A DNA stretch of 64,000 nt from Cytophagales bacterium WSM2-2. Its GTDB lineage: Bacteria > Bacteroidota > Bacteroidia > Cytophagales > Cyclobacteriaceae. Each line of letters begins with the position of its first letter. Positions within the stretch are counted from its first letter, which is position 1. The DNA lies in the NCBI GenBank assembly GCA_015472025.1, contig BNHL01000001.1:62001-126000 (forward strand), given 5' to 3'. The notes beneath the pieces were generated by a model. It was not told where the DNA came from and did no database searches. It saw nothing but the letters and a program-made list of their open reading frames with translations. Below are positions 53,434-62,557 of this stretch, piece after piece. The translations under genes and the position numbers were made by a program.

Positions 53434-53853
53434 CTAGGAGGCCTGGCTTTCGCTTTTCTTTATAAAATCCTGCAATTCCGAACTGGAAAACCCAAGTTTT
53501 TCGGCCACCAGGGCAATCAACTCCAGCTCGTTTTTGCAAAATTCGCCATCCACCTTGGCAAATTCGATCATTTCTTCGAGCTGTTTTTCCCTGTCAATCA
53601 TGTTTTGGGGTATAAGATATTGATACTCATTGGCTTTGCTAAGCATCACATTCATACGATCCATGGGGATGCCCCTCTCATAGGCTATTTTAGACAATGC
53701 TATCCTCTCCGATTCTTCAATTTTTCCGTCCGCTATCGAGAGCGAAACGAGGTTACGGAAATGTTCGATAGCAGTGGTCAAGATAGTCTTTGGTAGATTT
53801 TGAAGTAAGATCGAATTATTCCACTTGTTTTCAAAGCCCGGAAGGGGCTTCAA
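53434..53853 (-). CDS. TerB-like protein with a TTG start
   Basis: Predicted 139-residue protein with the TerB/DjlA-type helical domain: HFRNLVSLSIADGKIEESERIALSKIA and the related second half MIEFAKVDGEFCKNELELIALVAEKLGF, each with a DG and nearby acid residue that may bind metal. No ATG precedes the domain; the in-frame upstream stop (TAA) is only three codons away, so TTG at 53853 is the best start. Function unknown, perhaps stress or metal sensing. It lies on the minus strand upstream of the ribosomal operon. Confidence 0.72.
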   Translation of the reverse strand: MKPLPGFENKWNNSILLQNLPKTILTTAIEHFRNLVSLSIADGKIEESERIALSKIAYERGIPMDRMNVMLSKANEYQYLIPQNMIDREKQLEEMIEFAKVDGEFCKNELELIALVAEKLGFSSSELQDFIKKSESQAS

Positions 53854-53884
53854 AATGCTTAGTTACTTTTGTAATAACTATAGG

Positions 53885-54493
53885 CTAATAGAGTATTTTA
53901 TTATTGTCGTTGAGGTAATACTTATTGATTATTAGTTGGTAAACTTTATTCACTTTGTATCCAATCCATTTACTAGTCAAATAATCAAGCTGAGCTTGAT
54001 AAATACCGTCAGTCGCAAGAACATAATTGCCGATTTTGCCTGCGGTCCAGTTCCATTCAAATTGCACTTGAGCGTATGGAGTATGTTCCATTATTCCGGC
54101 AAAGTTGGGATGGGTATGCACCATACCTAAGATTTCAATTTCTTCTCCTTGAAAAATCACTTTTGTATGATCTCCATTAATGAGGGAACCCAAAAATTTT
54201 AAACTACCCATGACGTGGTTATAACTATTTCCTTTGTTAGGTAAAACCAATAATCCCTGTGACGTAAACAGCCCAAGGTTTTCTTTACATAATCCCTCGT
54301 TCACACACCCGCTGGCTTTCCACATATCTTTAAGCCCTTGTCCTATATCTTCAATCTTATATAATACTCCACCATGAAAGGTTGCTCGTGCCTTTCCAGT
54401 TTTGTAAACACGCTTTTCAACTCCAGGCGGCCGAGAGAAACTTTTAGTATTGACAATCAGAATAAACAACAATAGGAGCCAGGAGATTTTCAT
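53885..54493 (-). CDS. Secreted JAB/DUF4329-like orphan protein
   Basis: Predicted 202-residue protein with a signal peptide (ISWLLLLFILIVNTKSFS). The region GEEIEILGMVHTHPNFAGIM has an E followed by H-x-H-P, as in JAB/MPN metalloproteases and in DUF4329 toxin domains, and a YVLATDGIYQAQL strand pair follows as in those folds. The serine and aspartate that complete a JAMM site are not obvious, so activity is doubtful. The gene is more A/T rich than its neighbours and has no operon partner, which suits acquired DNA. Toxin-like or peptidase-like are both possible. Confidence 0.6.
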   Translation of the reverse strand: MKISWLLLLFILIVNTKSFSRPPGVEKRVYKTGKARATFHGGVLYKIEDIGQGLKDMWKASGCVNEGLCKENLGLFTSQGLLVLPNKGNSYNHVMGSLKFLGSLINGDHTKVIFQGEEIEILGMVHTHPNFAGIMEHTPYAQVQFEWNWTAGKIGNYVLATDGIYQAQLDYLTSKWIGYKVNKVYQLIINKYYLNDNNKILY

Positions 54494-54609
54494 GCTTTTG
54501 AAATTTTCAAAAGCAATGCTATCTCAACTTAAAAAATTTTAGCGAGGATAATTATTAGCCTCAATTGTTAGAATAGCTGGTGGTAGGTTAAAATTATTTC
54601 AATGATCGG

Positions 54610-55959
54610 CTATTCATCTATGCCCAAATAATTATAAGGACTGATTTTCTTTAGGTGGTCTTTCAGTTCCTTCTTCACATTCAAACCATCAATAAATGAA
54701 TAAATCGACTCCTTTGTAATCTTTTCATTTTTGCGTGTCAGTTCCTTTAACGCTTCATAAGGATTTGGATACCCTTCTTTCCTCAAAATGGTCTGAATTG
54801 CCTCTGCCACTACTGCCCAATTTTCTTCAAGGTCGTGATCAATTGCGGCTTTATTCAATTCCAGTTTGTTGATTCCCTTTTGCAAAGATTTCAGTGCAAT
54901 CCAGGTGTGAGCCAACGGCACACCGATGTTGCGGAGGACAGTGGAATCAGTAAGGTCTCGTTGAAGTCGCGATATGGGAAGTTTCGCAGACAGGTGTTCA
55001 AACAGGGCGTTGGCCAGTCCCAGGTTTCCCTCGGCATTTTCGAAGTCGATGGGGTTTACTTTATGCGGCATGGCACTGCTGCCCACTTCGCCTTCTTTTA
55101 TTTTCTGCTTGAAATAATTCATCGCAACATACTGCCAGATGTCCCGGCTGTAATCGATCAGAATGGTGTTGATCCTTTTGAGGTTGTCGAATTGCGCAGC
55201 GAGGTTATCGTAGTGCTCGATCTGTGTTGTAGGATGGCTTCGATCAAGACCCAGATACTTTGAAACAAAAGTGCTACCGAAATCCAGCCAGTTAATTTCA
55301 GGATAGGCAACATGATGTGCATTGAAATTTCCGGTTGCTCCGCCAAACTTGGCCGAATGTGAAATCGTCTTCAGGAGATCAAGTTGCTTTTTAATCCGCT
55401 CGCTAAATACAGCTATCTCTTTTCCCAAACGAGTAGGTGATGCCGGCTGTCCATGTGTCCTTGCCAGCATCGCAACATCTTTCCATTGAGAAGTTTGACC
55501 TTCCAGAAGGGAAATGACCTTTGATAGTTCCGGCAAAAATTCTTTCTCCAGAAATTCCTTGAGAAGTAAGGGGGTTGCTGTATTGTTGATATCCTGGGAA
55601 GTCAGTCCGAAATGGATGAGCTCCTTAAACGAAGCCAACCCCATCGCATCAAATTTCTTTTTTATGAAGTACTCGACTGCCTTTACATCGTGATTGGTTG
55701 TCTTCTCGATCTCCTTGATTTGCAGAGCATCACTTTCAGTAAACTCCTGGTAGATTTTACGGAGTGATGAGAACTTATCTTTGGGAAAAGATTTCAATTG
55801 GTCCAAAGGCAATTCACACAACGCAATGAAGTATTCGATCTCCACCAAAATGCGGTAACGTATCAATGCGAATTCTGAAAAGTATGGTGCCAGAGGTTTG
55901 GTCGTTTCAAAGTAACGACCATCGATCGGAGCGATTGCGGTGAGTGAATTGAGTTGCAC
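54610..55959 (-). CDS. purB: Adenylosuccinate lyase
   Basis: Predicted 449-residue enzyme that splits adenylosuccinate and SAICAR in purine synthesis. The fumarase/aspartase signature GSSAMPHKVNP is at about residue 298, and the other active-site regions ATHDVKAVEYF-type TTNHDVKAVEYF and HFGLTSQDINNTA are present, with ARTHGQPASPTRLGKE. Length and start fit the E. coli-type PurB group. It lies alone on the minus strand, with about 120 bases to each neighbour. Confidence 0.96.
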   Translation of the reverse strand: MQLNSLTAIAPIDGRYFETTKPLAPYFSEFALIRYRILVEIEYFIALCELPLDQLKSFPKDKFSSLRKIYQEFTESDALQIKEIEKTTNHDVKAVEYFIKKKFDAMGLASFKELIHFGLTSQDINNTATPLLLKEFLEKEFLPELSKVISLLEGQTSQWKDVAMLARTHGQPASPTRLGKEIAVFSERIKKQLDLLKTISHSAKFGGATGNFNAHHVAYPEINWLDFGSTFVSKYLGLDRSHPTTQIEHYDNLAAQFDNLKRINTILIDYSRDIWQYVAMNYFKQKIKEGEVGSSAMPHKVNPIDFENAEGNLGLANALFEHLSAKLPISRLQRDLTDSTVLRNIGVPLAHTWIALKSLQKGINKLELNKAAIDHDLEENWAVVAEAIQTILRKEGYPNPYEALKELTRKNEKITKESIYSFIDGLNVKKELKDHLKKISPYNYLGIDE

Positions 55960-56056
55960 TGGGTGAAATTAAAACGTTAAAATTAGCAAAAAGCATTTTA
56001 ACAGTCCTTTAACAGATCGATTTGCAACCCGTCATATAATTGAACGTAGAGAACAG

Positions 56057-56064
56057 TATTTTTG
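56057..56064 (+). promoter_or_regulatory. Candidate -7 box for the second DUF5916 gene
   Basis: TATTTTTG ends 17 bases before ATG 56082. It argues against the in-frame TTG at 56040 being the start codon, since that would lie upstream of the promoter element. Confidence 0.4.
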
Positions 56065-56081
56065 ACCTCAACCCTAACTCC

Positions 56082-58364
56082 ATGTCGTATTCCCGGTACC
56101 TCTTTCTATTTACGTTCATTCTACCCGGCATCGATGCGGAAGAAGTTTTTGCCCAAGAGAAAAACAAACCGGGAATAGAGCTCTCTATTAAAAAAGCAAA
56201 AGGTACGATCAAACTGGACGGTATCCTTGATGAGCCGGACTGGGCCAATGCTGGCATCGCCAAGAATTTCTATCTGAATTATCCCGTGGATACGATCGCT
56301 CCAAAATACCAGTCTGAAGCACGTCTTACATTTGACCAGCATTTTTTGTACGTCTCTTTTGTTTGCTATGATGATATGTCAAAGGCATCCATTGTGCAAA
56401 GTCTGCGGAGGGATTTTGATTTCGGCTTAAACGACAACATCGGTATCTACCTAGATCCCTATGATGATCACACCAATGGATTCTATTTTGTCATTTCACC
56501 ATACAATGTTCAGGAAGAAGGGACCGTGTATGGGGGTGGCACTTCAGGAGATTCGTTCAATCTCAATTGGGATAACAAATGGTATTCTGAAGTAAAGCAC
56601 TACGAGGATCACTGGACAGCTGAAATCGCCATTCCATTCAAATCATTCCGTTACAATCACGTTGAAAATTGGAATGTGACTTTTGTTCGTAATGATTTAA
56701 AGCATAACCAAATCTCGAGCTGGATATTTACGCCTATTCAATTCTCACCGGCTTCCTTCGCATATACCGGCAAATTGCATTGGGATGACAGCGCACCACA
56801 TGTTGGCCCCAATATTTCAGTGATACCTTATTTGGCCGGGTCTTCGACAAAGGACTCTGAAAATAAAATCCAGACGAGCAATTCGATGACTGCGGGCCTT
56901 GATGCAAAAGTAGCGGTGACTCCGGCTATCAACCTCGATCTTACCGTCAATCCAGATTTTTCTAACGTAGATGTTGACCGGCAAGTCATCAACCTGACGC
57001 GTTTTGAGTATCAGTTTCCGGAGCGCAGAACTTTCTTCCTGGAGAACAGTGATTTATTTTCCACGCCTGGTTATCCACCTACTCGTCCTTTCTTTTCACG
57101 AAGAATAGGATTGGCACAGGACTCTTCTGGAAATCTTCAAAAAATTCCCATTCAATACGGTGCACGGATCAGCGGAAAAATCGGTTCCAACTGGCGCATT
57201 GGCGCTATGAACTTGCAAACGGAAAAGAAAGAGTCAATGGGCCTTCCTACCCAAAACTATACTGTTGCCGTGGTACAGCGTCAAGTGTTCTCAAGATCGA
57301 ACATCGACTTATACATGGTCAATAAGCAATCGCTTGGACTCGGCGATTATGATTCAACCAAGTACTATCACTCTGATGTACTGCGGACTGTTTGGAATGG
57401 AACCACGAATGTGAAAAAGCTTAATCTCTACAACCGGGTGATCGGTGCCGATTTCAATCTCTTCACTAAAAGCAACAAATGGAACGGAGACTTTTACTAC
57501 AACAAATCATTTGACGGTTTTACAACCGACAAAAATTACTCTTACGGAGTGTTCATCAGTTATTCGACCAGGTACCTAAGTACGTTCGGAGGGCAATATG
57601 GTGTTGGACAGAATTACAATGCCGAGGTGGGGTTTGTTCCTGCACAGTCGGTATACCATGGATTTACCAATGGATTCAATAGGGTGAACCTGACTTTCTA
57701 TCCGAAGCGTGGGCCCATCACCAACATGAGCCCGGGGATAGAATTTGACAGAACATTTTTGCTGGATGGCACCATTACTGACAAAGCCTACATTGCCGAC
57801 TATACTATCAACTACCGGAATACCGGAAGGTTATTTGGAACTGTACAACGGACATTCCAGTTGCTACCGCAGAGTTTCAACCCCATCGATCCGAAGATTG
57901 ATATCGCATATCAAACCGGGCAAAAGTTTGAGTGGACGGAATTCAATGTTCAATACAACTCTGATTCGAGAAAATTGTTTACCTATTCTGTCAAAGCATC
58001 GGGAGGGCAATTTTATGATGGTGAAAAGAAAGGATTAAGTGGTACTCTTTCCTATCGCTATCAGCCTTACGGAAACTTAACAGTCACCTACGATTACAAC
58101 GACATAAAACTAAGTTACGGAAGCGCTCAGTTCTGGCTTGTGAGCCCACGCCTCGACTTGACGCTCACCAACAAAATCTTCTTCACAACGATTGTTCAAT
58201 ACAACACTCGTTATGAAAATATGGGACTCAATGCCCGTTTCCAGTGGCGCTTCAAACCCGCGTCTGATTTCTTCATCGTTTATACGGAAAATTATATTCC
58301 CGGAAACCTTCAATCCAAAAACAACGCTCTTGTATTAAAGTTGACCTACTGGTTTAATCTGTAG
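56082..58364 (+). CDS. DUF5916 protein with N-terminal CBM9-like domain (copy 2)
   Basis: Predicted 760-residue paralog of the protein at 44547-46787. It starts with a signal peptide (YLFLFTFILPGIDAEEVFAQ), has the CBM9-like domain IKLDGILDEPDWANAGIAKNF to AEIAIPFKSFRY, then the DUF5916 region with NLDLTVNPDFSNVDVDRQVIN and PERRTFFLENSDLF, and ends KLTYWFNL. Differences lie mostly in loops, such as QKIPIQYGARI. An upstream TTG (56040) is in frame but lies before a -7-like box. Function unknown; surface or outer-membrane location is inferred. Confidence 0.88.
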   Translation: MSYSRYLFLFTFILPGIDAEEVFAQEKNKPGIELSIKKAKGTIKLDGILDEPDWANAGIAKNFYLNYPVDTIAPKYQSEARLTFDQHFLYVSFVCYDDMSKASIVQSLRRDFDFGLNDNIGIYLDPYDDHTNGFYFVISPYNVQEEGTVYGGGTSGDSFNLNWDNKWYSEVKHYEDHWTAEIAIPFKSFRYNHVENWNVTFVRNDLKHNQISSWIFTPIQFSPASFAYTGKLHWDDSAPHVGPNISVIPYLAGSSTKDSENKIQTSNSMTAGLDAKVAVTPAINLDLTVNPDFSNVDVDRQVINLTRFEYQFPERRTFFLENSDLFSTPGYPPTRPFFSRRIGLAQDSSGNLQKIPIQYGARISGKIGSNWRIGAMNLQTEKKESMGLPTQNYTVAVVQRQVFSRSNIDLYMVNKQSLGLGDYDSTKYYHSDVLRTVWNGTTNVKKLNLYNRVIGADFNLFTKSNKWNGDFYYNKSFDGFTTDKNYSYGVFISYSTRYLSTFGGQYGVGQNYNAEVGFVPAQSVYHGFTNGFNRVNLTFYPKRGPITNMSPGIEFDRTFLLDGTITDKAYIADYTINYRNTGRLFGTVQRTFQLLPQSFNPIDPKIDIAYQTGQKFEWTEFNVQYNSDSRKLFTYSVKASGGQFYDGEKKGLSGTLSYRYQPYGNLTVTYDYNDIKLSYGSAQFWLVSPRLDLTLTNKIFFTTIVQYNTRYENMGLNARFQWRFKPASDFFIVYTENYIPGNLQSKNNALVLKLTYWFNL

Positions 58365-58421
58365 CACACTCGATTCGGTTACCATTCGCATTAAGCTGAT
58401 CTGTCCGTTTGGATTTTTCCG

Positions 58422-58429
58422 TACCTTTG
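58422..58429 (+). promoter_or_regulatory. Candidate -7 box for the oxidoreductase gene
   Basis: TACCTTTG matches TAnnTTTG, 49 bases before the ATG at 58479. An upstream TTTG is only 10 bases away, too close, so only the -7 box is supported. Confidence 0.4.
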
Positions 58430-58478
58430 CTTTTCGTCCCGGCAAGGGGATTGAATTAATCTTTAAAACTGACGTCTA

Positions 58479-59597
58479 ATGGCATTCGGTCTATTCAAAA
58501 AAAGCGAGAAAAAGCAGGAAACAACCAATACGCACTATCACGAACTTGTTGTAAAAAAAATTGTACCTGAAACTAAGGAGTCAATTTCCCTGGTTTTTGA
58601 GCACCCCGCTTCTGGAAAATTGAATTACAAATCGGGGCAATTTCTCACCCTCATTGCCAATGTGCAGGGCAAAGAAGTGCGCAGGGCGTATTCGCTTTGC
58701 TCTTCTCCATTTGTAGACCAGGATCTTGCTGTGATGGTGAAGCGTGTGGAAAACGGGTTGATGAGCAATTGGCTTCCCGAAAATCTGAAACCCGGACAAA
58801 AGCTTAGGGTGTTAGAGCCCATGGGGCAGTTCACCACCGAATATTCCAAAGACAAAAAACGTCACCTGATCATGTTTGCTGGAGGAAGCGGCATCACACC
58901 CATGATGTCTATCCTGAAAAGCACGATCACACAAGAACCGGAGAGCATTTGTTCACTCATCTATTGCAACCGCGACATCGACAATATCATTTTCAAGAAT
59001 GAACTCGATCATTGGCAAACAAAATACGAAGGCAGGGTTCATGTGATCCACATTCTCGATAACGCACCCATGAACTGGCAAGGCTACTCGGGCTTGCTGA
59101 ATAAAGAAATGCTGGCAAAACTTTTCGAGCGCATTCCGGATTGGGGGTTAGCCAAATCCACCTACCTCATGTGTGGACCGGAGGGCATGATGAAAAATGT
59201 TGAAAATCTTTTGGCAGAACTTAAAATACCAAAGGACAACATCTTCAAAGAAAGTTTTGTATCAGGGACAATCGACAAAGAGAAAAAAGAGGAAACGAAG
59301 GCTGCCAACGTATCCGGAAATACCGCTCATGAAGTCACTGTGCGTTACGATGGCCAGGAATATAAATTTGTTGTTGAACCTAACCGCACAATACTGGAGA
59401 CCGCACTTGACCAGGGCATTGATCTCCCCTATTCTTGTCAAAGCGGATTATGCACCGCCTGCCGTGGCCGTGCGCTGTCTGGCAAAGTGAAACTCGATGA
59501 AGAAGAAGGTCTGTCACAATCTGAACGTGCCGAAGGTTACGTGCTGACTTGTGTCGGCCACCCGATCACCGATGATGTGGTCATCGAAATCGGTTAA
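58479..59597 (+). CDS. Flavin and 2Fe-2S ferredoxin-dependent oxidoreductase (PaaE-like)
   Basis: Predicted 372-residue electron-transfer protein with three modules. Residues 20-120 form the FAD domain with RAYSLCSSP, residues 125-265 the NAD(P)-binding domain with FAGGSGITPMMSIL and YLMCGPEGMM, and the C-terminal 90 residues a plant-type ferredoxin with cysteines C320, C325, C328 and C358. This is the layout of the reductase component of phenylacetyl-CoA epoxidase and related hybrids. No oxygenase partner lies nearby, so the physiological acceptor is unknown. It stands alone. Confidence 0.9.
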   Translation: MAFGLFKKSEKKQETTNTHYHELVVKKIVPETKESISLVFEHPASGKLNYKSGQFLTLIANVQGKEVRRAYSLCSSPFVDQDLAVMVKRVENGLMSNWLPENLKPGQKLRVLEPMGQFTTEYSKDKKRHLIMFAGGSGITPMMSILKSTITQEPESICSLIYCNRDIDNIIFKNELDHWQTKYEGRVHVIHILDNAPMNWQGYSGLLNKEMLAKLFERIPDWGLAKSTYLMCGPEGMMKNVENLLAELKIPKDNIFKESFVSGTIDKEKKEETKAANVSGNTAHEVTVRYDGQEYKFVVEPNRTILETALDQGIDLPYSCQSGLCTACRGRALSGKVKLDEEEGLSQSERAEGYVLTCVGHPITDDVVIEIG

Positions 59598-61100
59598 CTA
59601 TTTCTGTTTTTCTTTGGTAAACTCAGCTCCATCAAAATTCAGTTTGATGATTTTGCCGCTGGCATCAAGTGAAAAGACTGCATTTGCTTTACCATACCAG
59701 TGTTTGTCATACCATCCACGAAACGTATCGTAGTTCCAGTGGTCTAATTTGGCCTTCACAAAATTATTCATGTTAACCACAAGTGAATTTTCATTCACCG
59801 TGATCTCTACCTGACCGAACAACGGGTCGGTGTACTTCCCTGCATAGTCATTTAAGTCAAGGCTTGGCTTTGTCCCGGCCACGCGTTTCGCCTCGAAATC
59901 TTTTTCCGTCTTTTCATTTTTATCGGTTATCTTTTTATAGAGCTCCTGAAATTCGGTACTCCAGTCGCGTGTTCCGCCCAGCGCAAAGAGATCAAAAGCC
60001 TTGTAGACGAGGGCATGTCTTAACTCCGCATGATCGTAGTTTCCAAACACGTAAATACCCAGTTTCGATTCGGGTAGTTGAGCATGAATAGCTATTGCGC
60101 CTGCGAGACTACCAGTATGAAAGTTTATTCTCTTTCCCTTGTAGTCGTGCTGAAACCAGCCAAGTCCATAGGTTGTCCAGTTGGGCTTAGTCAATTGTGC
60201 AGTCGGGTAGAATTCATTCGCCGGGACGATCACTTGAGGTTTAAACATCTCGTTCCATGTTTTCACGCTGAGAAGTTTTCCTCCGTTGTATTTACTACTG
60301 TCGAGCATGCAAGTCACCCATTTGCCGATATCCGATGCACACGACCATACACTTCCGGCGGGTCCGATTTCGTCAGCGCTGGTATGCTGGATGACGTGTA
60401 TCGAATTCTCGATCAAATAATGTGGAGCAGTCTGATTGACATCCTTTACGTCACGCAGCACTGGAAAAGTCCGGCTCATGCCAAGTTTGTCAAATATGTT
60501 TTGCTTGATGAACTTCTCCCAGGTGAGCCCACTTACTTTTTCGATCACCTGGCCCGCAGCGAGGTAGAAAATATTTTGATAAATAAAACCAGATCGCATG
60601 GAGTAGCTGGGCTTCACGAGTTTCATTTTATCTAAAACCTCTGTGGATGGAATATTCATACTTCCCCATAGAAAGTCGGTGTTGCCAACGCCAGAATTGT
60701 GGGTAAACAGATCGCGGATTTTTAATTCTCGTGTGACGTACGGATCATACAGTTGAAATGACGGGAGATGCTGAATGACCGGATCATCCCATTTCACTTT
60801 TCCCTGGTCTACTAAAATGCCCATGCAGGCCGCGGTCATTGCCTTGGTTGTCGATGCACAAACAAAAAGCGTCTGGTCATCAACTAAATCGTTTGCTCCC
60901 AACTTGCGTACACCATATCCTTTTTGGAGAATGACTTTTCCATCCTTCACTAACACCACTGCCATTCCCGGCATTTGCCACGCCATCCGGGATTTTTCAA
61001 TATAGGTATCGAACTCCTTTACTTTTTGCTCAATGGTTTGAGCCCGAAGGCTGACCGATACTGACAGGATCAGCAAGATGGCGTAGCGAAAGATTTTCAT
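59598..61100 (-). CDS. Serine hydrolase with C-terminal DUF3471-like domain
   Basis: Predicted 500-residue secreted serine hydrolase of the class C beta-lactamase/PBP4* family. Signal peptide (YAILLILSVSVSLRAQ), SxxK motif S83-T-T-K86 (CASTTKAMTA), and the later YGLGWFQHDYKGKRINFHTGS with the H-T-G triad motif. After about residue 390 an additional domain with DYAGKYTDPLFGQVEITV resembles DUF3471 seen in several such enzymes. Probably an esterase or peptidase acting outside the cytoplasm. A related gene ends 16 bases upstream, so both may be in one operon. Confidence 0.87.
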   Translation of the reverse strand: MKIFRYAILLILSVSVSLRAQTIEQKVKEFDTYIEKSRMAWQMPGMAVVLVKDGKVILQKGYGVRKLGANDLVDDQTLFVCASTTKAMTAACMGILVDQGKVKWDDPVIQHLPSFQLYDPYVTRELKIRDLFTHNSGVGNTDFLWGSMNIPSTEVLDKMKLVKPSYSMRSGFIYQNIFYLAAGQVIEKVSGLTWEKFIKQNIFDKLGMSRTFPVLRDVKDVNQTAPHYLIENSIHVIQHTSADEIGPAGSVWSCASDIGKWVTCMLDSSKYNGGKLLSVKTWNEMFKPQVIVPANEFYPTAQLTKPNWTTYGLGWFQHDYKGKRINFHTGSLAGAIAIHAQLPESKLGIYVFGNYDHAELRHALVYKAFDLFALGGTRDWSTEFQELYKKITDKNEKTEKDFEAKRVAGTKPSLDLNDYAGKYTDPLFGQVEITVNENSLVVNMNNFVKAKLDHWNYDTFRGWYDKHWYGKANAVFSLDASGKIIKLNFDGAEFTKEKQK

Positions 61101-61116
61101 AGCTGTTAATGGGGAT

Positions 61117-62226
61117 TTACTTTGGAGTTGTGTGATTCTGGAGTTTCACATCCATGATTTCAAAAATCTTTGCCCTGAATTCAGATCGGGGAAATTTTCG
61201 GTTGCAGAGTACTACATACAATATTCCCTTTTCAGGGATGCTGACGAAGTCGGCATAAAAACCACCTTGTGTTCCGGTATGAGAAATCATTTTCAATCCA
61301 TCTCCCGTTTCGCCCACGAACCAGCTGTACCCGATAAAAGCAGGAATTGAATCCGACCAATTTGAATATTTTGAAACGGTACGCGAGCGATCAATCAATT
61401 CTTTCTTTAGAAAAACGTTTTTTTGAATGGCTGCTTCATAGTTGGCTAATTCTTTGACTGAACTCCAGACGCCTCCATTCCCGGCTGCGGCAAACGTTGG
61501 TTCTTCACCATAATCCTTTTCAATGTACACGCCATGATTTTTTACATAACCATGAGCTACTCCACGCTCGGGAAAGGGACCATCTGTGATTCTGCTGGTG
61601 GGCATTTGTGATGGCTTGAAGATTCTCTCGCCAACTACTTCCTGCCATTTTTTACCGGTTGACTTTTCTATAATCAGCGCGAGTCCATTGAAAGCGGGAT
61701 TTGAATATTCGAATCGTGAACCTGGCTCGAACGCAAGAGAATCATTCTTTTCAATCGGTGCCCAATTATCCAGGTCCTTGGCAGTTAATAAGAAGATACT
61801 GTCATGAAGGTTCCAACGCAGATCGGGCAACCCCGAAGTATGTGTAAGTAAATGGTGGACCTTTACCCGGTCTGAAATCTTCCTGTTTTTGAAATTGGGG
61901 AAGTATTTAGTGAGACTGTCATCGACCGATATTTTTCCTTCTTCAACAAGAGTAAGAATAGTATTCATCACAAAGGTCTTGGAAATTGACCCTGTGTTGA
62001 ACAACGTTTCAGTAGTGATCTTTTCTTTGGTATTTACATTAGCGACACCGTATCCTTTTTCAAAGAGAACTTTTCCTTCTTTCATAACAAGCACTGCACC
62101 ACCCGGCTCATCTGCTTTGAATTCAGCAGCAAATAGCTGATCGACTCGTTTGGCGATTCTTTCTTCCGGTGTGGCACAAGACAGAACTATAAAGCCGATT
62201 AAAAGAGGTAGGGCTAGTTTCCTCAT
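61117..62226 (-). CDS. Serine hydrolase lipoprotein (class C beta-lactamase-like)
   Basis: Predicted 369-residue serine hydrolase. The lipobox VLSC gives an acylated cysteine at residue 17. The catalytic SxxK is S80-I-S-K83 (NTGSISKTFV), the tyrosine region is RFEYSNPAFNGLA (YSN), and the HTG-type motif is MISHTGTQGG. The three motifs of the family are all present, unlike in the copy at 25743-26999. It lies between a small membrane protein gene and a second hydrolase, all leftward with gaps of 9 and 16 bases. Confidence 0.88.
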   Translation of the reverse strand: MRKLALPLLIGFIVLSCATPEERIAKRVDQLFAAEFKADEPGGAVLVMKEGKVLFEKGYGVANVNTKEKITTETLFNTGSISKTFVMNTILTLVEEGKISVDDSLTKYFPNFKNRKISDRVKVHHLLTHTSGLPDLRWNLHDSIFLLTAKDLDNWAPIEKNDSLAFEPGSRFEYSNPAFNGLALIIEKSTGKKWQEVVGERIFKPSQMPTSRITDGPFPERGVAHGYVKNHGVYIEKDYGEEPTFAAAGNGGVWSSVKELANYEAAIQKNVFLKKELIDRSRTVSKYSNWSDSIPAFIGYSWFVGETGDGLKMISHTGTQGGFYADFVSIPEKGILYVVLCNRKFPRSEFRAKIFEIMDVKLQNHTTPK

Positions 62227-62235
62227 TTTGAATAT

Positions 62236-62487
62236 TTATTTGGACTTGGGTTTAATCAGCATTCGACCAATAGCTATGGCGGCAATGATCACCCACACTA
62301 CATTGATGAAGGCTGAGGGATAAGCGTGATAATAAATTGTGTTGATGATCAGGAAAATCGCTCCGGTGAAATTGAGCACCTGAAAAATGATCGAATCGGA
62401 TTTTAATTTTTGATAGCTGTTTAATCCATAGGCGGCAATCACTTCAACCGAACCGATCCAGCCAATAATGTCAATAAAAAATTTCAT
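62236..62487 (-). CDS. CBU_0592-type small membrane protein
   Basis: Predicted 83-residue protein with three hydrophobic segments (near residues 4-22, 34-51 and 59-77). The motif GWIGSVEVIAAYGLNS followed by FQVLNFTGAIFLIINTIYY is typical of the small membrane family known from CBU_0592. Function unknown. It is followed by the serine hydrolase gene after nine bases. Confidence 0.75.
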   Translation of the reverse strand: MKFFIDIIGWIGSVEVIAAYGLNSYQKLKSDSIIFQVLNFTGAIFLIINTIYYHAYPSAFINVVWVIIAAIAIGRMLIKPKSK

Positions 62488-62557
62488 CCCCCAAGATAGC
62501 GAATGCCATCAGGCGGCAAAAATCAATTCAGAAAAGAGCTAGGTTCTTTGAGTACGC

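Noticed and set aside
53834-53855. A GC-rich hairpin AAGCCC/GGGCTT at the start of the TerB-like gene
   Set aside because: It falls within the coding sequence after the TTG start and is not followed by a T-run.
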